64,000 nt of DNA, from NCBI RefSeq assembly GCF_004028635.1, contig NZ_RQJW01000011.1:62001-126000 (forward strand), read 5' to 3'. Of the stretch, positions 42,354-51,360 are shown piece by piece. This stretch comes from Streptomyces cyaneus. GTDB lineage: Bacteria; Actinomycetota; Actinomycetes; Streptomycetales; Streptomycetaceae. Within the stretch, counting starts at the first letter, position 1. The number at the start of each line of letters is the position of its first letter. Under the pieces are notes generated by a model, which was given only the letters and a program-made list of their open reading frames with translations, was not told where the DNA came from and searched no databases. The translations under genes and the position numbers were made by a program.

Positions 42354-42587
42354 CTACAGATGTACGACCGGGCAGGTCAGGGTGCGGGTGATGCCGTCCA
42401 CCTGCTGGACCTTCGCGACCACCATGCGACCCAGGTCGTCGACTGTGTCGGCCTGGGCGCGCACGATGACGTCGTAGGGTCCCGTCACGTCCTCGGCCTG
42501 GATGACTCCAGGGATCTTGCTGATCGTCTCGGCGACGGTCGACGCCTTGCCGACCTCCGTCTGGATCAGGATGTACGCCTGTACCAC
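42354..42587 (-). CDS. Stand-alone Lrp/AsnC ligand-binding (RAM) domain protein
   Basis: The 77-residue protein starts at the GTG at 42587 after GGAGG. It is only the effector half of an Lrp regulator (AYILIQTEVGKASTVAETI, GVIQAEDVTGPYDVIVRAQA, VDGITRTLTCPVV) and has no DNA-binding domain. Such proteins form rings and may bind amino acids or modulate full-length Lrp proteins. It is 20 nt upstream of the DUF3515 gene in the same direction. Confidence 0.9.
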   Translation of the reverse strand: MVQAYILIQTEVGKASTVAETISKIPGVIQAEDVTGPYDVIVRAQADTVDDLGRMVVAKVQQVDGITRTLTCPVVHL

Positions 42588-42793
42588 GGAACCTCCAGGG
42601 CGGCCACGAGGATCATGTGGGGAAAAGGAACGCCACGGTATCGCGTCGCCGCTCGCCGCGGGGAGACCTGCGAGGGCCGGGGCTTGCGCGCCGGGGTACC
42701 GGCACGACAGAAGTTGACGTACACCTCGACCGTAGCGAGGACAGTAGTGCCGCGCGACCGGGTACGGACAGGGACAGAAGGGGCGTAAGGGTA

Positions 42794-43762
42794 ATGAAGG
42801 GCACTGTTGGTGAGCTCGGCGAGTTCGGGCTCATCAGGGAGCTCACCTCCCGTCTCACCACCACCCCGGCGGTCCGGGTCGGCCCCGGCGACGACGCCGC
42901 GGTGGTGGCCGCGCCCGACCGCAGGGTGGTCGCCAGCACCGACATCCTGCTGGAGGGGCGGCACTTCCGCCGTGACTGGTCCACGGCCTACGACGTGGGC
43001 CGCAAGGCCGCCGCGCAGAACCTCGCGGACATCGCCGCCATGGGCGCCGTACCGACCGCGCTGCTGCTCGGCCTCGTCGTGCCGGCCGAACTCCCGGTGA
43101 CCTGGCCGAGCGAACTGATGGACGGTCTGCGCGACGAGTGCCAGGTCGCGGGCGCCTCGGTGGTCGGCGGGGACGTCGTACGGGGCGACACCATCATGGT
43201 GTCGATCACCGCGCTCGGCGATCTGCGCAACCAGGAGCCCGTGACGCGGGCCGGCGCCCAGCCCGGCGACCTCGTCGCGGTGACCGGCTGGCTGGGCTGG
43301 TCCGCCGCCGGATACGCCGTGCTCTCCCGCGGTTTCCGCTCGCCGCGTGCCTTCGTGGAGGCGCACCGGCGCCCCGAGCCGCCGTATCACGCGGGTCCGG
43401 CCGCCGCCGGGCTCGGCGCGACCGCGATGTGCGACGTCAGCGACGGGCTGATCGCGGACCTCGGGCACATCGCCGAGGCCAGCAAGGTCCGCATCGACAT
43501 CCGCTCGGGCGCGATCGACATCCCGACCCAGATGAACGACATCGGGCAGGCCGTCGGCGTCGACCCCATGCAGTGGGTGCTGACCGGGGGAGAGGACCAC
43601 GCGATCGTGGCTACCTTCCCGCCGGACGTGAAGCTGCCGGCCCGCTGGAAGGTCATCGGCGAGGTCCTCAACCCCTCGGCGCTGCCGCAGGTGACGGTGG
43701 ACGGGGCGCCGTGGACCAGCAAGGGCGGCTGGGACCACTTCGGCGGGGACATCGAGTCATGA
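42794..43762 (+). CDS. thiL: Thiamine-monophosphate kinase
   Basis: The 322-residue enzyme starts at the ATG at 42794 with TAAGG 4 nt upstream. It has the PurM/ThiL ATP-metal motifs [56 protein letters not shown] and the C-terminal [18 protein letters not shown] and TGGEDHAI. It makes thiamine diphosphate. Its TGA overlaps the thiD ATG (ATGA), so the two are coupled. Confidence 0.95.
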   Translation: MKGTVGELGEFGLIRELTSRLTTTPAVRVGPGDDAAVVAAPDRRVVASTDILLEGRHFRRDWSTAYDVGRKAAAQNLADIAAMGAVPTALLLGLVVPAELPVTWPSELMDGLRDECQVAGASVVGGDVVRGDTIMVSITALGDLRNQEPVTRAGAQPGDLVAVTGWLGWSAAGYAVLSRGFRSPRAFVEAHRRPEPPYHAGPAAAGLGATAMCDVSDGLIADLGHIAEASKVRIDIRSGAIDIPTQMNDIGQAVGVDPMQWVLTGGEDHAIVATFPPDVKLPARWKVIGEVLNPSALPQVTVDGAPWTSKGGWDHFGGDIES

Positions 43763-44559
43763 TCCCGGGCGTCCTCACGGTGGCGGGCTCCGACTCCGGC
43801 GGCGGCGCGGGCATCCAGGCCGACCTGAAGACGATGCTCGCGCTCGGCGTGCACGGCATGAGCGTGATCACCGCGGTCACCGCCCAGAACTCCCTCGGTG
43901 TGCAGGGGGCCTGGGAGCTTCCGGTGGAGGCGGTGCGGGCGCAGTACCGCAGCGTCGTCGACGACATCGGCGTACAGGCGATCAAGACGGGGATGCTCGC
44001 GTCGGCCGAACTCGTCGAGGCGGTGGCCGAGTTGATCGGGGGGACGGACGCGCCCGCCGTGGTCGATCCGGTCGGGGTCTCCAAGCACGGCGACTCGCTG
44101 CTGGCGGCTTCCGCGCTCGACTCGGTGCGCACCAAGCTGCTGCCGGTCGCGACCGTCGCCACCCCGAACCTCGACGAGGTGGCCCAACTCACCGGCGTAC
44201 ACGTGGAGTCGGAGGACGACCTGCGGCGAGCCGCGGCGGCCGTGCTGGCGTACGGGCCCCGTTGGGTCGTGGTCAAGGGCGGCCATCTCGCGGGCGACGC
44301 CCTGGACCTGCTCACGGACGGCTCCGAGGAGCACTGGCTGCGCGCCCCGCGCCACGACAACCGGCACACGCACGGCACGGGCTGCACCCTCGCGTCGGCG
44401 ATCGCGTCGCAGCTGGCGAAGGGGCAGTCCGTGCCGGAGGCGGTGGCGGCGGCCAAGGAGTACGTCACGGGGGCGATCGCGGCCGGGTTCGCGCTCGGCG
44501 GCGGGATCGGGCCTGTCGACCACGGCTGGGCCCTCACACGGGGTACTCCGGGAGCTTGA
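43759..44559 (+). CDS. thiD: Hydroxymethylpyrimidine (phosphate) kinase
   Basis: The 266-residue ribokinase-like enzyme has [63 protein letters not shown] and the anion-hole [13 protein letters not shown]. It phosphorylates HMP and HMP-P in thiamine synthesis. The last 26 nt overlap the 3' end of the convergent FAD monooxygenase gene. Confidence 0.95.
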   Translation: MIPGVLTVAGSDSGGGAGIQADLKTMLALGVHGMSVITAVTAQNSLGVQGAWELPVEAVRAQYRSVVDDIGVQAIKTGMLASAELVEAVAELIGGTDAPAVVDPVGVSKHGDSLLAASALDSVRTKLLPVATVATPNLDEVAQLTGVHVESEDDLRRAAAAVLAYGPRWVVVKGGHLAGDALDLLTDGSEEHWLRAPRHDNRHTHGTGCTLASAIASQLAKGQSVPEAVAAAKEYVTGAIAAGFALGGGIGPVDHGWALTRGTPGA

Positions 44560-45739
44560 TGCCGGTCGCCGACTTCTCGGTGAGCCGCTTGAAGAAGGCC
44601 GCCAGCGGGCGGGAGGCGAGCAGCCGGTACATCCGGTCCCGGCTGCGGATCCGCCGCTCGGTGGCCGGGGCGAAGAACGGTCCCGCGTTGCCCGACGTCT
44701 TCTGACAGCCCTTGGCGAAGTCCCGGATCCGGCTCTCGTACGCGGCGAACGCCATACGGTGATCCCCGCCCGCCAGGGCGAGTTCACCGGCCAGGACGTA
44801 CGCGCCGACGATCGCCACACCGGTGCCCATGCCGCCCATCGTGGCGCCGTACCCGGCGTCCCCGAGCAGCGCCACGCGCCCCTTGGTGAGCCGGTCGACG
44901 TGGATCTGGGCGATCGCGTCGAAGTACAGGTCGTCGGCCGCCTCCAGCGCCTTGAGGACGTTCGGCCCCTCCCAGCCCATCCCCGCGAACCGCTCGGCGA
45001 GGATCCGCTTCTGCGCGGCGGTGTCCCGGCGGTCGTAGGACAGCCGCTCGGACCGGAAGACCAGCAGCGCGCCCGCGCGGTCGGGGTCGCCGTCGTAGTT
45101 GCCGAGGGCGATCGCGCGGCCAGGCTCGCTGTAGAGGCGGCCCGTGCGGTCCAGGCCCAGGTCGTTGGGGACCTCGAAGCCCGCGACGTAGTGGTCGAAG
45201 AAGCGCAGGTAGCGGGACTCGTCGCCGAAGACGAGACCTCGGGTGTGCGAGTGGAGGCCGTCCGCGCCGATCACCAGGTCGAAGCGGCGGGACGGGCTGT
45301 TGTCGAAGGTGACGTCGACACCGTGGGGCGTGTCGGTGAGCGTGGCGATCGAGTCGCCGAAGACGTACTCGACGCGGTCCTTGGTGCGCTCGTACATGAT
45401 CCGCGCGAGCTCCCCCCGGAAGATCTCCACATCGCCGCTCATCATCTCCGAAGGCAGGTCCACGCGCGCGTGCCCGTCCGCGTCCACGACGCTCTGGCGG
45501 CCCATATGGGTCTGGTGGGCGTGGATCTCGTCCCAGATGCCCATCGAGGTGAGGACCGTGCGGTGGACGTGCCCCCGGAAGTCGACCGCGAAGCCGCCAC
45601 CGCGCAGCGCGGGCGCCTTCTCGACGACGGTGACGCGTGCGCCGTAGCGGGCCAGGTTCAGGGCGAGGGCGGGACCGGCGACGCTGGCGCCGGAGATGAG
45701 GACGGTGAGGTGGCCGAGGTCGTGCGTCTTGTTCGTCAT
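44534..45739 (-). CDS. FAD-dependent aromatic-type monooxygenase
   Basis: The 401-residue protein starts at the ATG at 45739. It has the Rossmann motif [29 protein letters not shown], the second FAD motif [18 protein letters not shown] and the third [34 protein letters not shown]. This is the class A flavin hydroxylase layout (PHBH/TetX-like). It is probably soluble; the substrate is unknown. It is 35 nt downstream of the AfsR-like regulator gene on the same strand, so the two may form an operon. Confidence 0.9.
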   Translation of the reverse strand: MTNKTHDLGHLTVLISGASVAGPALALNLARYGARVTVVEKAPALRGGGFAVDFRGHVHRTVLTSMGIWDEIHAHQTHMGRQSVVDADGHARVDLPSEMMSGDVEIFRGELARIMYERTKDRVEYVFGDSIATLTDTPHGVDVTFDNSPSRRFDLVIGADGLHSHTRGLVFGDESRYLRFFDHYVAGFEVPNDLGLDRTGRLYSEPGRAIALGNYDGDPDRAGALLVFRSERLSYDRRDTAAQKRILAERFAGMGWEGPNVLKALEAADDLYFDAIAQIHVDRLTKGRVALLGDAGYGATMGGMGTGVAIVGAYVLAGELALAGGDHRMAFAAYESRIRDFAKGCQKTSGNAGPFFAPATERRIRSRDRMYRLLASRPLAAFFKRLTEKSATGIKLPEYPV

Positions 45740-45774
45740 GCACGGCAGCTTCCGCGCGGCCGCTGACCGTCCTC

Positions 45775-48700
45775 CTACCGTTCGCTGACCGCCGCTGACC
45801 GTAGCGCGCGGCCCTGCTCGAAGGCCTTCTCGTATGCCTCGCGGGACAACTTCTCGCGTACCTCCTTCCGCGTCCGTACGGCATCGGGGTCGCCATCGGT
45901 CGACGCGCCCCGCAGGCCCTCCGCGGCGCCCAGGAGTTCGGCCGCCCGCTCGGGGTGCGGGGCGACGGAGGCCAGGGCCTCGGCGACGGCCGCCAGGGCG
46001 AGGGTGTCGGGGACGTCCAAGGCGTGCGTGCGGGCTTGGGCGAACCAGTCGCGGGCTTGGTCGAGATCGCCCTCGGCGGCCGCCGTGCGGCCCAGCCCGA
46101 TCAGGATCAGGACGGTCTCGCCGACGCTGAACCAGTTCGCCGCGCAGGCCTGGAGAGCGCTTTCGTAGTGCACGCGCGCGTGGGCGGTGTCCCCGGTCTC
46201 GCAGAGCCGGGCCGCGTCGCCCAGGCCGCGCCGGGCGGCCGCCACCTTGTCCGGGGCACCCGCCGCGCGGGCCAGGTCGGCGGCTCGCGTGAAGAGCGCC
46301 ACCGCGTCCTCGCTGTCGCCGCGGTACAGCAGCACGGTGGCGCGGGAGCGCAGCAGGTCGGAGGTCTCCTCGGGTGCGTCCAGTTCCTGGACGTACTCCA
46401 GGCCTTCGTCGAACAGCTCCAGGGCGCGGTCGTAGTCGCCGCGCCGGCCCGCGAAGCCACCCAGCGGATCCAGGCAGTTGGCCATGCCCCAGCGGTCACC
46501 GGTCGCACGGAATCCGGCCAGTGAGCGCGCGAAGGCCGCCTCGGAGGCCACCGGGTCGCCCGTGAACTGCGCCTGGTAGGCGAGTCCCAGATCCAGCAGC
46601 GCGCGGCCCCACGGTGCGTCGCCGACCTGGACGGCGAGCAGGTCGTCGTCCACCGCGTACAGCGGGCCGGCGGCCAGCGACCACAGGACCATGGTGAAAG
46701 GCAGCCGCAGCGGCTCGTCCAGGGCGCGCATGAGCGCGGCCACACGCGCGATGCGGTCGGGTTCGCCCGGATCGTCGCCGCGGCCGGTGACCGTGTTCAT
46801 CAGACACAGCGCGTACTCCTCCGCCAGCCCCGGCGGCGGTGCCTCGCCGACCGCCGCCAGCAGGGCGCGAGCCAAGGGCACCTGCTCGCCGTACGGGGCG
46901 CGCAGCCGCCAGAACCAGGACAGGGTCGCCATCAGCCGCAGGGCGCCCTCGGGGGCCGTGGCGACGAGATGGCGCAGAGCCGCGTCCAGGTTGTCCCGCT
47001 CGGTGTCCAGACGGGCCAGCCAGGGGAGTTGGCCGCCACCGCGCAGACACGGCTCCGCGCGCTCGGCCAGCGCCCGGAAGTACGCCGCGTGGGCGTCCCG
47101 CAGCCGGTGCTCGTCCGCCAGCCGCTCGGCGGCGTACGCGCGGATGGTCTCCAGCATCCGGTAGCGGCCCTCGGACACTTCCAGGAACGACTTCTCGACC
47201 AGCGAGGCCAGCAGGTCCTCCGGATGCGGGGTCGCGCACACCGCTTCGACCGCCTCCAGGGTGGCCCCGCCCACGAAGACCGTCAGCCGGGTCGCGAGCT
47301 CCCGCTCCTCCTCGTCCAGGAGGTCCCAGCTCCACTCCACGACGGCGCGCAGGGTCCGATGCCGGGGAGCCTTGGAACGGTCGCCGCGGGAGAGAAGGCG
47401 GAACCGGTCGCCCAAGCGGTCCGCCAACTCGTCCGGGGTGAGGGTGCGCAGCCGGGCCGCCGCCAGCTCGATGGCGAGAGGCAGCCCGTCGAGGGCCGCG
47501 CAGATGTCGGCCACACGCGCGTGGCCCTCGAATCCGGGACGCACGGCCCGCGCGCGATCGAGGAAGAGCCTGCCCGCGGGCTCCGGCGGCAGCGGCGGTA
47601 CGGGGATCAGGACCTCACCGGTGATGCCGAGCGACTCACGGCTCGTGGCGAGCACGCGCACCCCGGGACACGCGCCGAGCAGCAGCGCGGACAGCCGGGC
47701 CACGTCCGTCACCAGGTGCTCGCAGTTGTCGAGGACGAGAACGAGCTCGCGGTCCTCCAGCGCGGCCAGCAGTCGCTCGGTGCCGTCCGTCGCGGGGGTG
47801 CGCAAGCCGTCGCGCACTCCGAGGGCGGTCAGTACGGCGTACGGGATCTGCGCCCCGTCGGTGAGGGGTGCCAGCTCGGCGTAACAGACGTCGCTGTGCC
47901 CGCTCGCCGCCTCGATCGCCAGCCGGGTCTTGCCCGCGCCGCCGGGGCCGGTGAGCGTGACGAGACGGGAGCCCGCTCCCCCGCTCAGCAGCTCAGAGAT
48001 CCGTACGAGCTCTGTCTCCCGGCCCACGAAGCGGGTGAGCTGGACGGGGACGCGTCGGCGGTCGTCCCGCTGTCCCCGGAGCAGCTCCAGGTGCAGCGCG
48101 GACAACTCGGCGGAGGGGTCCGCACCCAGCTCCTCCGCGAGCGCCCGCCGGGCCTCCTCGTACACCGTCAGCGCCTCGGCGGGCCGCCCGACCGCGTGCA
48201 GGGCGCGCATCAGCTGGCCGTACAGCCGCTCGCTCAGGGGGTGCGCGGAGAGCAGCGCCCGAAGCTCCGGTATGAGTTCCGGACCGCCGCCGAGCGCCAG
48301 ATCCGCCTCGATGCGGTCCTGTACGGCGGCCAGCCTGAGCTCGTCGAGCCGGGTGCGCTCGGCGTGCGCGTCCGGGAGGTCGGGCAGGGCGGGGCCACGC
48401 CACAGGGCGAGCGCGCCCAGAAGCCCGGCCGCGGCCCGCCGGTGGTCTTTGGCGGCGAGGGCGGCACGTCCGTCGGCGGCCAGCTGCTCGAACCGGTGGG
48501 CGTCCACCGTGTCGGGAGCTGTGGCGATGCGGTAGCCGGTCGGGGTCGCCTCGATCTCCGTGTGCGGGGCGAGGCGCCTGCGCAGGCGGGAGATCTGCGA
48601 CTGGAGGGCGTTGGCGGCACCGGCGGGCGGCCGGCTGCCGTAGAGGCCGTCCAACAGGCGCTCCATGGAGACCGCCCGGCCCGCGTCGAGGAGCAGGAGG

Positions 48701-48792
48701 GTGAGCAGGGCGCGAGGCCGGGGGCCGCCGGGGTCGACGGGGGTGCCGTCGTCGGTGCGTATCTCCAGTGGGCCCAGGATGCCGAAGCGCAT
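45775..48792 (-). CDS. AfsR/SARP-type giant regulator (OmpR-like DBD, BTAD, NTPase, TPR)
   Basis: The 1005-residue protein starts at the ATG at 48792. Residues 1-~95 are the winged-helix SARP DNA-binding domain (RPRALLTLLLLDAGRAVSMERLLDGLYG, ISRLRRRLAPHTEIEATPTGYRI in part). Residues ~100-245 form the bacterial transcriptional activation domain (AVGRPAEALTVYEEARRAL). Next is an NB-ARC-like ATPase with Walker A GPGGAGKTRLA (~280) and Walker B LVLVLDNCEH. The C-terminal ~400 residues are TPR-like helices. It lacks the protein kinase partner seen beside afsR. It may control the adjoining monooxygenase gene. Confidence 0.9.
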   Translation of the reverse strand: MRFGILGPLEIRTDDGTPVDPGGPRPRALLTLLLLDAGRAVSMERLLDGLYGSRPPAGAANALQSQISRLRRRLAPHTEIEATPTGYRIATAPDTVDAHRFEQLAADGRAALAAKDHRRAAAGLLGALALWRGPALPDLPDAHAERTRLDELRLAAVQDRIEADLALGGGPELIPELRALLSAHPLSERLYGQLMRALHAVGRPAEALTVYEEARRALAEELGADPSAELSALHLELLRGQRDDRRRVPVQLTRFVGRETELVRISELLSGGAGSRLVTLTGPGGAGKTRLAIEAASGHSDVCYAELAPLTDGAQIPYAVLTALGVRDGLRTPATDGTERLLAALEDRELVLVLDNCEHLVTDVARLSALLLGACPGVRVLATSRESLGITGEVLIPVPPLPPEPAGRLFLDRARAVRPGFEGHARVADICAALDGLPLAIELAAARLRTLTPDELADRLGDRFRLLSRGDRSKAPRHRTLRAVVEWSWDLLDEEERELATRLTVFVGGATLEAVEAVCATPHPEDLLASLVEKSFLEVSEGRYRMLETIRAYAAERLADEHRLRDAHAAYFRALAERAEPCLRGGGQLPWLARLDTERDNLDAALRHLVATAPEGALRLMATLSWFWRLRAPYGEQVPLARALLAAVGEAPPPGLAEEYALCLMNTVTGRGDDPGEPDRIARVAALMRALDEPLRLPFTMVLWSLAAGPLYAVDDDLLAVQVGDAPWGRALLDLGLAYQAQFTGDPVASEAAFARSLAGFRATGDRWGMANCLDPLGGFAGRRGDYDRALELFDEGLEYVQELDAPEETSDLLRSRATVLLYRGDSEDAVALFTRAADLARAAGAPDKVAAARRGLGDAARLCETGDTAHARVHYESALQACAANWFSVGETVLILIGLGRTAAAEGDLDQARDWFAQARTHALDVPDTLALAAVAEALASVAPHPERAAELLGAAEGLRGASTDGDPDAVRTRKEVREKLSREAYEKAFEQGRALRSAAVSER

Positions 48793-48856
48793 GCTCGGGA
48801 TTCTGGCAGTTCAGCGCGATGCCAGGGACAGCAAAAAACTTCAGGGACAGCAAAAA

Positions 48857-48882
48857 GCCGGCCCACCGTCAGGTGGACCGGC
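48857..48882 (-). terminator. Intrinsic terminator of rpmB with U tract
   Basis: Read on the minus strand, GCCGGTCCACC pairs with GGTGGGCCGGC (one mismatch, loop TGAC), followed by TTTTTG (48851-48856). This is the most canonical Rho-independent terminator in the window. Confidence 0.85.
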
Positions 48883-48924
48883 TCAGTGCAACGAACCAGC
48901 AGTGGCCGCGCGCTTAGCTGTGCG

Positions 48925-49110
48925 TCAGCGCGAGACCTTGCCGGCCTTGATGCACGAGGTGCAAGCGTTCACGCGCTTCGGCGTCCCGCCGACCACGGTA
49001 CGGACGCGCTGGATGTTCGGGTTCCAGCGACGGGACGTACGGCGGTGCGAGTGCGAGATGTTGTTGCCGAAGCCCGGCCCCTTGCCGCAGACGTCGCAGT
49101 TGGCAGCCAC
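48925..49110 (-). CDS. rpmB: 50S ribosomal protein L28 (zinc-ligand form)
   Basis: The 61-residue protein starts at the GTG at 49110. It reads [23 protein letters not shown] near the N terminus, then VRTVVGG and [10 protein letters not shown]. Two CxxC pairs mark the zinc-binding C+ form; Streptomyces often has a second, Cys-free copy elsewhere. It is divergent from the DAK2 gene with an unusually palindromic leader, and is ended by a classical terminator. Confidence 0.96.
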   Translation of the reverse strand: MAANCDVCGKGPGFGNNISHSHRRTSRRWNPNIQRVRTVVGGTPKRVNACTSCIKAGKVSR

Positions 49111-49146
49111 GGGTCACTCCAAAGACTTCAGATGCACTTACGGTTA

Positions 49147-49218
49147 ATCCCGGCAGGCCGGGATCGAGATCTAGGATCTGAGTGGCGTTGCCAGGGGAAC
49201 GGCCCGATCAGATCGGGC
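49147..49218. promoter_or_regulatory. Palindromes in the rpmB leader
   Basis: ATCCCGGC-AG-GCCGGGAT (49147-49164) and GCCCGATC-A-GATCGGGC (49202-49218) are both perfect. They lie between the rpmB -10 box and its start codon. They could form RNA hairpins or bind a dimeric repressor. Confidence 0.5.
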
Positions 49219-49227
49219 AACCGGAGC

Positions 49228-49257
49228 AGCATACAACGACTGCGCCAGTGCAACGAA
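49228..49257 (-). promoter_or_regulatory. Candidate promoter of rpmB
   Basis: On the minus strand TATGCT (49228-49233) is a good -10 box. TTCGTT (49252-49257) is a weak -35 at 18 bp spacing. The resulting leader is about 110 nt and contains the palindromes at 49147-49218. Confidence 0.4.
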
Positions 49258-49358
49258 ACTACCATGGCTGCTCAGGGCCCCGCTCCCGGCCCTCTTCCGC
49301 CGCACACCGGCCCTGGGTCTACGCTGCGAGCCACGTCCAGCAGCTCAAGGAGGCGCAG

Positions 49359-51344
49359 GTGGCGCACGTGCCGCAGACATTCTTCGATGCTCTCGCGGTG
49401 CGCACCTGGTGCGGCCTCGCGTTGGAGTCGCTGGGTCGCGCGCGTGAGGAGATCGACGCGATCAACGTCTATCCGGTGGCCGACGGTGACACCGGGACGA
49501 ACCTGTATCTGACCGTGGAGTCGTCCGTGGCCGCGGTCGAGGCGGTGTTCGCCGGGCACGAGGTGGATTCCGCGCGGACCGGGAGCCCCTCGCTGGCCGA
49601 CGCCGTGCGCGCGATGGCACACGGGGCTCTGATCGGGGCCCGGGGGAACTCCGGGACGATCCTGGCGCAGCTGCTGCGTGGCATGGCGCAGGTGCTCGCC
49701 GCCGACGGGGAGGCGGCTCACACCGGCGGAGGGGGCCTGCGGCTCGCCCTGCGGCGCGCCGCCGACTCCGCGCGCGAGGCCGTGGCCCATCCCGTCGAGG
49801 GCACGGTGCTCTCGGTCGCCTCGGCCGCCGCCGACGCGGCCGACGGAGCGGAGGGCGACTGCGGGACGGTCGCGCGGGCTGCCTACGAGGGGGCGCGTGC
49901 CGCCCTCGCCGCGACGCCCGGCCAGCTGGCCGTCCTGGAGCGCGCCGGGGTCGTCGACGCGGGTGGGCGAGGGCTGGTGGCGGTGCTTGCGGCGCTGGTG
50001 GAGACGTTCACCGGGGAGGCGCCGCGGGCGGTCGGGTCCTTGGCCAAGGGTTCCGGTTCGGGTTCCGGGACGTACGCGCGCGGGGGGCGCGGTGGGGCCG
50101 GGGATGAGCAGGGGCTCGCAGGGGACGGCGGGGGCGGCGAGGGCGGTGGATCGCACGCACGTGTGGAGACTGCGGAGACGACGGCGGGCGACACCGCACG
50201 CACGCGCGTGGAGCGCGGCACCGGGATGCCGCCCATGGACCTGGAGCCGGGTGCCTTTCCCGGGCCGGACCTGGAGTGGGGTGCCTTTCCCGGGAGCGAC
50301 GAACACCTCGCGTCCCACGTGCCGGGGCAAGCGGCAACCGCGGCGCACGCGCGCGGGGGCTCCGCCGTCCCGGGCGACCTCGACGACTGCGCCGACGGTC
50401 CGGCCGGACACGGCGGAGGTGGCCCCGCCTTCGAGGTGATCTACCTCCTGGAGGCCGATGACGCGGCCGTTGCCCGGCTGCGGGCCCGGCTCGACGCCCT
50501 CGGGGACTCCCTCGTCGTGGTCGGCGGCGACGGGCTGTGGAACGTCCATGTGCACGTCGACGACGCGGGCGCCGCCGTGGAGGCGGGCGTCGAGGCCGGG
50601 CGGCCGTACCGGATCCGGATCACCCACTTCGGGCTCGGCGACGTCCACACCACCGGCGGCGAGCGGCCACTGCGGGAGCGGGTTCAGCGCGCCGTGGTGG
50701 CCGTCGTGCCGGGTGAGGGCCTGGCCGGGCTGTACACCGAGGCCGGCGCGACCGCCGTGCTCGCGCGGCCCGGGGAGCCGCCCGCCAGCGGGGAACTCGT
50801 CGACGCCGTACGGCGGGCCCACGCGCGTGAGGTCGTGCTGCTGCCCAACGACCCCGAGCTGCGCCACACCGCGGCCGCCGCGGCCGAGCAGGCCCGCGCG
50901 GAGGGCATCCGCGTGGCGCTGATCCCGACCCGCTCCGCGGTCCAGGGCATCGCGGCGCTCGCCGTGCACGAGCCGGAACGCCGCTTCGACGAGGACGTCG
51001 TGTCGATGACCTCGGCGGCCGGCGCGACCCGGTACGGCGAGGTCGCCGTCGCGGAGCGCCAGTCCTGGACCATGGCCGGCATCTGCCAGGCCGGCGACAT
51101 CCTCGGCCTGATCGACGGCGACGTGGCCGTGATCGGCTCAGATGTCACGGCCACCGCGGAGACCGTCCTCGACCGCATGATCGCGGCCGGCGGCGAACTC
51201 GTCACGATCGTCCTCGGCGACGAGGCACCGGAGGCGATCGCCGAGCACCTCGAAGCACGCGTGCGTGAGTCGTATCTCGCCGTCGACACGGTGGTGTACC
51301 GGGGCGGGCGGCAAGGGGCGCTGCTGCTCATCGGCGTGGAGTGA
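49359..51344 (+). CDS. DAK2 domain protein (FakA/YloV-like fatty acid kinase subunit)
   Basis: The GTG at 49359 follows AGGAGG by 5 nt and gives 661 residues. The N-terminal ~200 residues are a DhaL/DAK2 nucleotide-binding domain (INVYPVADGDTGTNLYLT, HGALIGARGNSGTILAQLLRG, VEGTVLSVASAAADAA). A Gly-rich low-complexity linker (~225-350) follows. The C-terminal ~300 residues are the DAK-phosphatase-like part (VVVGGDGLWNVHVHVDDAG, EVVLLPNDPEL). FakA proteins phosphorylate fatty acids bound by FakB. No fakB is nearby, so the partner is unknown. Linkage to rpmB and recG is conserved among Gram-positives. Confidence 0.88.
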   Translation: MAHVPQTFFDALAVRTWCGLALESLGRAREEIDAINVYPVADGDTGTNLYLTVESSVAAVEAVFAGHEVDSARTGSPSLADAVRAMAHGALIGARGNSGTILAQLLRGMAQVLAADGEAAHTGGGGLRLALRRAADSAREAVAHPVEGTVLSVASAAADAADGAEGDCGTVARAAYEGARAALAATPGQLAVLERAGVVDAGGRGLVAVLAALVETFTGEAPRAVGSLAKGSGSGSGTYARGGRGGAGDEQGLAGDGGGGEGGGSHARVETAETTAGDTARTRVERGTGMPPMDLEPGAFPGPDLEWGAFPGSDEHLASHVPGQAATAAHARGGSAVPGDLDDCADGPAGHGGGGPAFEVIYLLEADDAAVARLRARLDALGDSLVVVGGDGLWNVHVHVDDAGAAVEAGVEAGRPYRIRITHFGLGDVHTTGGERPLRERVQRAVVAVVPGEGLAGLYTEAGATAVLARPGEPPASGELVDAVRRAHAREVVLLPNDPELRHTAAAAAEQARAEGIRVALIPTRSAVQGIAALAVHEPERRFDEDVVSMTSAAGATRYGEVAVAERQSWTMAGICQAGDILGLIDGDVAVIGSDVTATAETVLDRMIAAGGELVTIVLGDEAPEAIAEHLEARVRESYLAVDTVVYRGGRQGALLLIGVE

Positions 51345-51360
51345 GCCGCGCGGCCGGGTC

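Noticed and set aside
48914-49117. Alternative frames over rpmB
   Set aside because: The frame at 48925-49110 encodes an unmistakable L28 protein.
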